From Verrucomicrobiota bacterium (GTDB lineage Bacteria > Verrucomicrobiota > Verrucomicrobiia > Limisphaerales > JACRJZ01), in assembly GCA_016219875.1 (NCBI GenBank), contig JACRJZ010000163.1, positions 30,222 through 94,221 of the forward strand: a stretch of DNA of 64,000 bases, written 5' to 3'. A program made the position numbers and the translations under genes. Shown piece after piece: positions 1-6,601 of this stretch (within the stretch, counting starts at the first letter, position 1; the number at the start of each line of letters is the position of its first letter). The notes below the pieces were generated by a model. That model saw nothing but the letters and a program-made list of their open reading frames with translations. It was not told the origin of the DNA and did no database searches.

Positions 1-193
1 CGATGACGGCCCGCACGAGGTCCACGCCGAGCTTCTCTTCGTTGAGAATGGTGCGGTAGCCCAGGATGACTTCGTCCCGCTCGTAGGCCTTGATCTTGGC
101 CGCGATCTCGGCCTCGGGCTGGTTGAGCAGCGCCGCGAGCTGGGCCGGTGTCAGCGCGGCATTCTCCCGGAGCAATTTCAAAAGCTGTTCCAT
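1..193 (-). CDS. Lrp/AsnC-type transcriptional regulator, N-terminal part (cut by window edge)
   Basis: The reverse strand from the ATG at 193 encodes about 64 residues starting MEQLLKLLRENAALTPAQLA, followed by a helix-turn-helix-like segment and then YRTILNEEKLG before the window ends. This pattern (winged helix followed by a stretch like 'GYRTILNEEKLG') matches the N-terminus of Lrp/AsnC regulators, which bind DNA and usually sense amino acids through a C-terminal RAM domain; that domain would lie outside the window. The gene is divergent from the methyltransferase at 349, and the shared 155-base gap is almost filled by an inverted repeat. The family call is moderate because only the first third is visible. 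Confidence 0.6.
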   Translation of the reverse strand, partial: MEQLLKLLRENAALTPAQLAALLNQPEAEIAAKIKAYERDEVILGYRTILNEEKLGVDLVRAVI

Positions 194-216
194 GCGCCGG
201 AGGCTACGCCGAGGAG

Positions 217-345
217 TGGGAATTGAAAATTGAAAATTGAGAAATGCAATTGGACATTGGAAGACCGGCTGCGTGCAACAATTCTCCCGGGCGACTCCGG
301 GCAGTTTTCAATTTCAATTTTCCAATTTTCAATTTTCAATTCCCG
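217..345. repeat. AT-rich inverted repeat (AATTGAAAATTG family) in a divergent promoter region
   Basis: The left arm at 217-240 reads GGAATTGAAAATTGAAAATT and the right arm at about 318-344 is its reverse complement (ttttcaattttcaattccc). Arms are built from a heptamer-like unit (aaattga). The AT-rich arms contrast sharply with the GC-rich surroundings. The element fills the space between the Lrp-type gene (ATG at 193) and the methyltransferase (GTG at 349), so either promoter must lie in or next to it. Confidence 0.8.
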
Positions 346-348
346 TCC

Positions 349-1242
349 GTGCCTCCAAGCGGTCCATACCGGCTCGTCAAACTGGCCAGCGGCGTTCACA
401 GCGTCCATTCGCTCGCCGAGGGCGAGACGTTTCATCCTGTCATTGGGCCGGTGGCGGAGGCGGAGGCGCTCTACGTGCGGCAACTGCGGCTGCTGGAACG
501 GCTGCGCTCCCACCGGGGCGAATTCGTGGTCTGGGATGTCGGTCTGGGGGCGGCGGCGAACGCGCTCACGGTTCTGCGCGCCACGCGCCATCTGGCCTGC
601 TCCCTCCGGCTCGTGAGCTTCGACCATACGCTGGAGCCGCTGGAGTTCGGATTGGCTCACGCCAGCGACCTCGGCTATTTCGGCGGCTACGAAGCGCGCT
701 TGCTGGAACTTCTCCGGCAGCGTCGCGTGGGCTTCCAAGACGCGGCCCAGTCCGTCCAATGGGAACTTCACCTCGGCGATTTCCCGACGTTCTTGGCGCA
801 GTCGCTGCAACGCTGCAACGCTGCAACGGTGCAACGCCTTCCCGCTCCACACGCTATCCTTTTCGACGCTTACTCACCGGCCAAGAACCCGGCCATGTGG
901 GCACAGTCGGTCTTCGCCAACCTGTTCAAGTTGCTCGACCCCCAGCGTCCTTGCGCGCTGCCAACCTACTCGCGGAGCACAATGCTGCGGGTTTCCTTGC
1001 TGTTGGCGGGTTTCTTCGTCGGCGCCGGCCACGCCGCAGGTGAAAAGGAGGAAACCACCATCGCCGCCAACACCCTGGACCTGATCGACGAACCCCTCGA
1101 CCACCGCTGGCTGGGCCGTGCCCGGCGCTCGACCAGTGCCGAGCCGCTGTGGGAGGCGGTGTACCGGCAGGCGCGGCTGTCGCCCACCACTGGGGAGAAG
1201 CTGCTCCAGCATCCTCAGTTCTCCGGGCTGCCCGTTCCGTGA
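349..1242 (+). CDS. MnmC/MnmD-like SAM-dependent methyltransferase (Methyltransf_30 type)
   Basis: Predicted 297-residue protein. WDVGLGAAANALTVL (about residues 60-75) resembles the glycine-rich SAM-binding motif, and LFDAYSPAKNPAMW (about 178-190) followed by ALPTYSRST is the signature block of the methyltransferase domain of MnmC and stand-alone MnmD, which methylate nm5-uridine at tRNA position 34. The reading frame is open further upstream (ATG at 244), but that stretch is low-complexity repeat DNA, so the GTG at 349 is preferred: it starts just before VKLASGVHSVHS, where homology is expected to begin. A tandem gcaacgctgcaac stretch at 804-836 adds about ten residues (LQRCNAATVQR) in frame. 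Whether it acts on tRNA or another substrate is not shown by sequence. Confidence 0.7.
   Translation: MPPSGPYRLVKLASGVHSVHSLAEGETFHPVIGPVAEAEALYVRQLRLLERLRSHRGEFVVWDVGLGAAANALTVLRATRHLACSLRLVSFDHTLEPLEFGLAHASDLGYFGGYEARLLELLRQRRVGFQDAAQSVQWELHLGDFPTFLAQSLQRCNAATVQRLPAPHAILFDAYSPAKNPAMWAQSVFANLFKLLDPQRPCALPTYSRSTMLRVSLLLAGFFVGAGHAAGEKEETTIAANTLDLIDEPLDHRWLGRARRSTSAEPLWEAVYRQARLSPTTGEKLLQHPQFSGLPVP
804..836. repeat. In-frame tandem CAACGCTG-type repeat inside the methyltransferase gene
   Basis: Four near-identical steps of ctgcaacg lie inside the coding region and are translated as LQRCNAATVQR between the methyltransferase core and the LFDAYSP motif. The repeat keeps the frame open. It looks like a single-arm remnant of a dispersed repeat; no partner arm was seen nearby. 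Confidence 0.6.
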
Positions 1243-1341
1243 ATGAAGCCTGGCCTCGAGGGCTGAACGTTCCCTCCGCCACTCCACTCGCCTATTGCTG
1301 CCGAGGCAGTGACCCGCTAAGTTGCCCGCGCCACCAACCGC

Positions 1342-2718
1342 ATGAGCACGTCAGCGCCGAATCTCGTCAGCGCCTTCGCCGGATCGACCCACTACGGCGA
1401 TCCCGCAGCCGTCCGCTCGCTGGTTGCGGCGTCCCTGGACGCGTTGCAATTGCCCGCCGACTTCATCGTGCCCGGCGACCGCGTGGTCCTGAAGCCGAAC
1501 TGGGTCAAGGAGCACGACGAGCGCCGCCCCGGTCCAGGCCAGTGGGAACATGTCGTGACGCACCCGGTTGTGATCGAGGCGGTCGTTCACTGGGTGGCAA
1601 AGCACCTCGGCGGCACGGGCATGGTCGCCGTGGCGGATGCGCCGCAAACCGATTCCTCATTCGACAGAATTCGCGAGTACTGCCGCCTGGACGAAATGGT
1701 CCGGCGCGTCTGCCAGGAGTTCCCAAAACTCACAGTCGATCTGCTCGACCTGCGCCCGGAAGCATGGCGTGCGGTTGATGGCGTGACGGTTTCCAAGCAG
1801 GCGCTTCTCGGCGACCCGCTCGGCGCCACGCACGTTCACCTGGATGGAGCCAGCGAGTTCGTCGGCTACTCCGGTCTCGGCCGCCTGTACGGCGCGTCGT
1901 TCGACGTGGCGGAAACCAACGCACGCCACACCGCCGCGAGCCACGAGTATCTGCTTTGCCGCACCCCGATGGACGCCGATGTGTTCATCAACCTCCCGAA
2001 GCTCAAAACGCACAAGAAGGTCGGCCTGACCTGCGCGCTGAAGAATTTGGTCGGCATCAACGCGAACAAGAACTGGCTGCCGCATCACACCGAGGGCACG
2101 CCAGCACAGGGCGGCGACCAGTTCCCACAGGACACCCGCCGTGCCCGGCTCGAACACTCCGCCCTGGCCGCCGCCAAGCGCAGCGCCAAAGACAGCCCGC
2201 TGCGCTCCAGGCTCCTGGTCCCGCTGAAGAAGCTGGGGCGCCTCGTATTGGGCGACACGCAGAAGGTGGTCCGCTCCGGCAACTGGCACGGCAATGACAC
2301 CTGCTGGCGCATGGTCCTCGACCTGAACAAGTGCCTGTTCTTCTTCGATGGCCGCGGCGAACGTCGGCGTCGGCCGTTGCGTTACCTCACCGTCGTGGAC
2401 GCGATCATCGCTGGCGAGGGCAACGGCCCGATGTCGCCCGATCCCAAACCGTGCGGGGTGGTTCTGGCCGGCACGCACCCTGTGGCGGTGGATTGTGTCG
2501 CGGCCCGGCTGATGGGTTTTGACTGGCAGAAGCTGCGCCTGCTGAGGCAGTCTTTCGCCATGCGCGAACTGAATTTCGTCCCGTTCGTCGCCGACGGGAT
2601 TGAAGTGGTGTCCAACCGCCCCGCCTGGGCGGGCGCGATGGCAGACCTGTCCGACACGTTCCGCTTCCGGCCCCATTTCGGCTGGGTGGGGGCGATTGAG
2701 CAATCTGCACCGCCTTGA
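1342..2718 (+). CDS. DUF362 domain-containing protein
   Basis: Predicted 458-residue protein without a signal peptide. The start RVVLKPNWV (about residues 47-55), DVFINLPKLKTHKKVGLTCA (about 213-232) with LKNLVGINANKNWLPH, and the late block HPVAVDCVAARLMGFDWQK (about 380-398) are the recognisable blocks of DUF362 proteins. Related proteins are often iron-sulfur or membrane-associated, but no ferredoxin-type cysteine cluster is visible here, so the biochemical role is unknown. An insertion of roughly 50 residues (RSAKDSPLRSRLLVPLKKLG and neighbours) lies after the central motif. It is followed 75 bases downstream by a glycosyltransferase, so the two may be co-transcribed in a polysaccharide locus. 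Confidence 0.8.
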   Translation: MSTSAPNLVSAFAGSTHYGDPAAVRSLVAASLDALQLPADFIVPGDRVVLKPNWVKEHDERRPGPGQWEHVVTHPVVIEAVVHWVAKHLGGTGMVAVADAPQTDSSFDRIREYCRLDEMVRRVCQEFPKLTVDLLDLRPEAWRAVDGVTVSKQALLGDPLGATHVHLDGASEFVGYSGLGRLYGASFDVAETNARHTAASHEYLLCRTPMDADVFINLPKLKTHKKVGLTCALKNLVGINANKNWLPHHTEGTPAQGGDQFPQDTRRARLEHSALAAAKRSAKDSPLRSRLLVPLKKLGRLVLGDTQKVVRSGNWHGNDTCWRMVLDLNKCLFFFDGRGERRRRPLRYLTVVDAIIAGEGNGPMSPDPKPCGVVLAGTHPVAVDCVAARLMGFDWQKLRLLRQSFAMRELNFVPFVADGIEVVSNRPAWAGAMADLSDTFRFRPHFGWVGAIEQSAPP

Positions 2719-2793
2719 GGATCGGGCCGCGCGAATGAACACGAACCGGTCCAACTTGTTTCTCCGTCGCAACGCCGCCGTTGTCGTCCAACC

Positions 2794-3591
2794 GTGAGCG
2801 CTGAACCCACAGTCTCCGAGAGAGCCGCCTGTGACCGCCTCAATGTGCTGGGCGTCGGCATCAGCGTGCTCCACCGACAGCAGGCGCTGGAGCTGGTGCT
2901 GGAGGCCGCGCGCCGCCGTCAGCGCGGCTACATCTGCGTCACCGGCGTGCATGGCGTCATGGAGTCGCAATACAGCCCGGAGGTCCGCGCCATTCACAAT
3001 CGCGCCTTGCTCTGCACACCCGACGGCATGCCGATGGTTTGGATGGGATGGCTCAAGGGGCACAAGAGCATGGGGCGGGTCTATGGTCCCGACTTGATGC
3101 TCGATGTCTGCGAGGCTTCTCCGGCGCTGGGGCTGCGGCACTTTTTCTACGGCGGGGCCAACGGCGCGGCGGCGGAACTCCAGCGGGCGATGACCGCGCG
3201 GTTTCCGGGGCTGCAAGTCGTGGGCGTCTGCGAACCGCCCTTCCGCCCGCTCGATGCCGAGGAGGAATCGGCGCTGCGGGCGCAAGTGGCGGCGGCCCGC
3301 CCCGACATTCTCTGGGTGGGGCTAAGCACCCCGAAGCAGGAGCGGTTCATGGCCGAGTATCTCCCGAAGCTTGACGTGACGCTCATGATCGGAGTCGGCG
3401 CGGCCTTCGACTTCCACACGGGGCGCGTGAAGCAGGCGCCGCTCTGGATGCGGCAGACCGGCATGGAATGGTTGTATCGCTTGTGGCGCGAGCCGCGCCG
3501 GCTCTGGCGGCGTTATCTGCGCAACAACCCGCGCTTCGTCCTGCTCGTGCTGGGTCAACTCCTGGGCTTGAAACGATACACGCTGGACTGA
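2794..3591 (+). CDS. WecB/TagA/CpsF family glycosyltransferase
   Basis: A 265-residue protein starting at GTG. Key family blocks: VTGVHGVMESQYSPEVRAIH, LLCTPDGMPMVWMGW with the conserved Asp-Gly, RVYGPDLMLDVC, FFYGGANGAAAEL, ILWVGLSTPKQERFMAE and LMIGVGAAFDFHTGRVKQAP. These match the WecB/TagA/CpsF transferases, which move N-acetylmannosaminuronic acid or related sugars onto lipid-linked intermediates in surface polysaccharide synthesis. The C-terminus ends in a basic and hydrophobic stretch (about 225-262: YRLWREPRRLWRRYLRNNPR then FVLLVLGQLLGL), typical for membrane attachment. Its neighbour at 3803 is a CapK/PaaK-like enzyme, consistent with a capsule or exopolysaccharide locus. Confidence 0.9.
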   Translation: MSAEPTVSERAACDRLNVLGVGISVLHRQQALELVLEAARRRQRGYICVTGVHGVMESQYSPEVRAIHNRALLCTPDGMPMVWMGWLKGHKSMGRVYGPDLMLDVCEASPALGLRHFFYGGANGAAAELQRAMTARFPGLQVVGVCEPPFRPLDAEEESALRAQVAAARPDILWVGLSTPKQERFMAEYLPKLDVTLMIGVGAAFDFHTGRVKQAPLWMRQTGMEWLYRLWREPRRLWRRYLRNNPRFVLLVLGQLLGLKRYTLD

Positions 3592-3610
3592 GCCGCACCG
3601 ATGCAGACGA

Positions 3611-3782
3611 GGGAACCACGAAATACACGAAACACACGAAAGCAAAGGCCGCCGTGCGGTTCTTGGCTGGGGTGCCGGCGTCACCAAACGGTGACGGGAC
3701 GAAGTCCCCGTCCTGCCGCGGCGCGGCGAGCGATTCACTTGGGCATTCCTTTCGTGTGTTTCGTGTATTTCGTGGTTCAACT
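3611..3782. repeat. Inverted repeat of the ACCACGAAATACACGAAA family, copy 1
   Basis: The left arm at about 3613-3642 (gaaccacgaaatacacgaaa...) is the reverse complement of the right arm at 3748-3778 (...tttcgtgtatttcgtggttc). The loop of about 105 bases contains a smaller palindromic segment (gggacgaagtccccgtcctg region, about 3697-3718). The element fills nearly the whole gap between the glycosyltransferase and the PaaK-like gene. A second copy lies at 63158-63287. Confidence 0.85.
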
Positions 3783-3802
3783 GAATCGTTACGGCTGAGG
3801 CC

Positions 3803-5206
3803 ATGAGCGTCGAAGACCGGCTCTATCCCTGGCTCAAGACGTTCCACGCTCTGCCGCCCTGGACGCAACGCTGGGCCGGCACGGCCTACCGGTGTCTGCC
3901 GCCATCCTGGCGCCTCGGCGCGCGCTACGCCGAGTTCCAGCGGCTCACGACGGAAGCCGAGTCGTGGTCCGTGGAGCAGCTCCAGGAGTACCAACTCCGG
4001 CATCTCCGGCAAACGCTCATCCAGGCTGGCAGCTACAGCCCCTTCTACCAACGGTCCTTTGCGAAGGCCGGCTTCCGCCCGGAAGAACTACGGAGCTTGG
4101 ACGACTTGCGGGCTTGTCCATTGCTCAGCAAAGAGGACTTGCTCCATCACCTGCCGGAGTTGGCCTCCAAGGCTTTCCCGGAGCAACACCGGCTTCATAT
4201 CACTACTGGCGGCTCCACGGGTGTGCCGGTCGGCTTCTATCTGCAAAACGGCGTGAGCCGGCCCAAGGAGCAGGCCTTCCTCGAAGCGCAATGGCGGCGC
4301 GCGGGCTGGTTCAACGGCGCGCGGCTCGCCGTCATCCGCGGACACGTCACCAGCGACCAAGCCACCGGCCCGGTCACGAGCTACGACGCCACGCGCGACT
4401 GGTTGATGCTCTCTTCGTATCACCTCACCGACACGCGGCTGCCGGAGTATTTGGAAGCGGTGGAGAAGTTCCGGCCCGACTTGCTGCACGCCTATCCCTC
4501 CGCCGCGCTGCAACTGGCGGAGTTCCTGGAGCGCGCGGGCCAAAGCTGGCGCACGCCGTTGCGCGGTTTGCTCTGCGGCTCGGAACGGCTGACGCTGCCG
4601 CAGAAACGGCTGCTGGAGCGCGTCTTCAAGTGCCGCGTGTATCGCTGGTACGGCCATGCCGAACGCGTCGTGCTGGCGGGAGAAGGACGCCGCTCGGAGC
4701 TGTTTTACTTCTGGCCGAGCTACGGCTTCGTGGAGTTCGGTCCGCCGGATGCCGACGGCTTGTGCGAAGTCATCGGAACCTCTTTCCACAATCTCGTCAT
4801 GCCGCTGGTTCGCTATCGCACCGGCGACTTCGTGCGGCTGGCGGACCCGCGCCAGGACGGCGAACTCGAATTCCCGTGGGCCGCGGTGTCGGACGTCGTC
4901 GGGCGCGAGCAGGAGTTTCTGGTCAGCGCCACAGGGCGGCGCATTGCGCTCACGGCCGTCAACATGCACGACGGGATTTTCGACGATCTCTACGCCGTGC
5001 AGTTCTTCCAGGAGCAAGCGGGCGTGGCAGAATTCCGTTTCGTGGCCGGGCCGCAGTTACATCGCTCGCGCCTGCCGCAAATCGAAGCCGGCCTCCGCCG
5101 CAAGCTGGGCGACGATTTCCAGATCATCCTCCGCGAAGTGAAAGAAACCGAGAAGACTGCGCGAGGCAAACATCGCTGGCTGGTGAGCAAGCTAATTACG
5201 CAGTGA
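3803..5206 (+). CDS. PaaK/CapK-like adenylate-forming enzyme (phenylacetate-CoA ligase family)
   Basis: A 467-residue soluble protein. HITTGGSTGVPVGFY (about residues 131-145) is the phosphate-binding loop of AMP-forming ligases; LCGSERLTLPQKRLLERVF, the VYRWYGHAERV region and LVRYRTGDFVRLAD (the conserved YRTGD block, about 335-348) are the next family motifs. Such CapK-related proteins occur in capsule and exopolysaccharide loci and are distinct from the true phenylacetate ligase; their acyl substrate is generally unknown. The location next to a WecB/TagA-type glycosyltransferase supports a cell-surface polymer role. The gene ends 11 bases before the convergent pilT-type gene. Confidence 0.85.
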   Translation: MSVEDRLYPWLKTFHALPPWTQRWAGTAYRCLPPSWRLGARYAEFQRLTTEAESWSVEQLQEYQLRHLRQTLIQAGSYSPFYQRSFAKAGFRPEELRSLDDLRACPLLSKEDLLHHLPELASKAFPEQHRLHITTGGSTGVPVGFYLQNGVSRPKEQAFLEAQWRRAGWFNGARLAVIRGHVTSDQATGPVTSYDATRDWLMLSSYHLTDTRLPEYLEAVEKFRPDLLHAYPSAALQLAEFLERAGQSWRTPLRGLLCGSERLTLPQKRLLERVFKCRVYRWYGHAERVVLAGEGRRSELFYFWPSYGFVEFGPPDADGLCEVIGTSFHNLVMPLVRYRTGDFVRLADPRQDGELEFPWAAVSDVVGREQEFLVSATGRRIALTAVNMHDGIFDDLYAVQFFQEQAGVAEFRFVAGPQLHRSRLPQIEAGLRRKLGDDFQIILREVKETEKTARGKHRWLVSKLITQ

Positions 5207-5217
5207 GGGCCGCATTC

Positions 5218-6417
5218 TCACTCCAGCTTCCGCAGCAACTCCTCCAAGCCGCCTTCCACTGGTTCGATTTCAATTCTTCGGCCCGAAGCCGGCGGCTTTG
5301 CGGCGAGGGCCGTCTTCACTTCAAGAGCTGGCGGGCGCGCTGGGGCCGGCGTCGCCAAAGGCGGGGATACGGAAGAGAGTTCGACAGGTTCATCGTCTGG
5401 CGCTTCATCCGAGTTGCCGGGGAGGTACCACTTGCTGCGCTTGGCCATCCAAGCTTGATAGCGCTCGAACGTCCACAGGCCGCGCTCGGCGCCCGTCTCC
5501 ATGATCTGCGGCAGCTTGAAGAACTCGCGGTTGCGGATGAAAGCTTTGCCGGCCGTGGTCGGCACCATGATTTCACACTCCGGCACGCGGATGTTCAGGT
5601 CGGGCCGGAACCGGAGCCGCTGGGCCACGACCGCGACCAGGCAATCGGCCAGTTGCGCCGCGACGTTGTTCTGAATCTCCGACGGGAAAGCCGCCACCAC
5701 GCGTTGCAGCGCCTCCGCGCAAGTCGATGAATGCACCGTGGACAGGACCAGATGGCCGGTTTCCGAAGCGTTGAGTGTGAGCCGCATGGTCGCCGGCTCG
5801 CGCATTTCTCCCACCATGAGCACGTCCGGGTCTTCGCGCAGCGAGTCCAGCAGTGCCTGCTCGAAGCTCGGCGTGTCGCGTCCCACTTCGCGCTGTCGAA
5901 TGAACGCGCGCCGGGAACGGAAGGTGTATTCGATGGGACTCTCGATCGTGACGATGTGCCGCGCTTCGGCGAGGTTGATCTCCTGAATCAGCGCCGCCAG
6001 CGTGGAGGATTTGCCGCAGCCCGTCGGGCCGCTAATGAGGACCAGACCGTTGCTGGGCGCGATGAACCGCTTCAAATCGGGATGCAGATTCAGCCGCTCG
6101 AGGGTCGCTTGAAACGACGCCAACAGCCGGATGGCCATGCCGATACCGCGCGCCGTGTGCAGCACGTTGATGCGGCAGCGCACGCCAGCGAGCGTCCTTG
6201 ACGTGTCGAACGACCGCTGCGCCTCAAACCGCGGCCACTGCTCCGGCCCGACGAGATCGTGCGCCATCTCCGTGATCTGCTTCGGAGGAACCGGCTCGCC
6301 GACCGTCTTCAGTGCGCCCCGCACGCGCACGGCGGCGGGCAAGCCCGCTTCGAGATGCAGATCACTCGCGCCTTGCTTGTGGGCAAAGCCGATCAGGGAT
6401 TCCAGGTTGGTCGTCAT
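5218..6417 (-). CDS. PilT/PilU-type twitching motility ATPase
   Basis: A 399-residue hexameric-type ATPase. The N-terminal part begins with ASDLHLEAGLPAAVRVRG (the SDLHL motif of GspE/PilT proteins), Walker A is GPTGCGKSST at residues 130-139, the Asp-box and Walker B region reads SLREDPDVLMVGEMREPATM, and the His-box is ASETGHLVLSTVHS. PilT-type ATPases retract type IV pili from the cytoplasmic face of the inner membrane. Compared with a usual length near 350-370, it carries a 60-70 residue Pro/Ala-rich tail from about 330 (SPPLATPAPARPPALE...), which looks disordered. No other pilus gene is visible in the window. PilT versus PilU cannot be settled by eye. Confidence 0.9.
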   Translation of the reverse strand: MTTNLESLIGFAHKQGASDLHLEAGLPAAVRVRGALKTVGEPVPPKQITEMAHDLVGPEQWPRFEAQRSFDTSRTLAGVRCRINVLHTARGIGMAIRLLASFQATLERLNLHPDLKRFIAPSNGLVLISGPTGCGKSSTLAALIQEINLAEARHIVTIESPIEYTFRSRRAFIRQREVGRDTPSFEQALLDSLREDPDVLMVGEMREPATMRLTLNASETGHLVLSTVHSSTCAEALQRVVAAFPSEIQNNVAAQLADCLVAVVAQRLRFRPDLNIRVPECEIMVPTTAGKAFIRNREFFKLPQIMETGAERGLWTFERYQAWMAKRSKWYLPGNSDEAPDDEPVELSSVSPPLATPAPARPPALEVKTALAAKPPASGRRIEIEPVEGGLEELLRKLE

Positions 6418-6601
6418 GCCGGCAGACAGTGTAGCGGAGGAACCCCAGGATGGCGCGGAAGTTTCAGACCCTCACTCACAACGGCACACCTGCTTGACGG
6501 CCTCTCGTTTCATGCCGCTTTAGACAAAGCGGCAAAGCAACTCGGCGAAAGACATTGCCCTGTGGCCGGCATGCTGATTCACGTCCAGCGAACCGGAGGC
6601 G

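Noticed and set aside
1657..3285. 542-codon minus-strand frame across DUF362 and glycosyltransferase genes
   Set aside because: Covers two genes with clear family motifs on the plus strand; no motif on the minus strand.
5200..5222. AGTGAG...CTCACT hairpin at the convergent gene ends as a terminator
   Set aside because: Only a 6-bp stem without a T-run on either strand.
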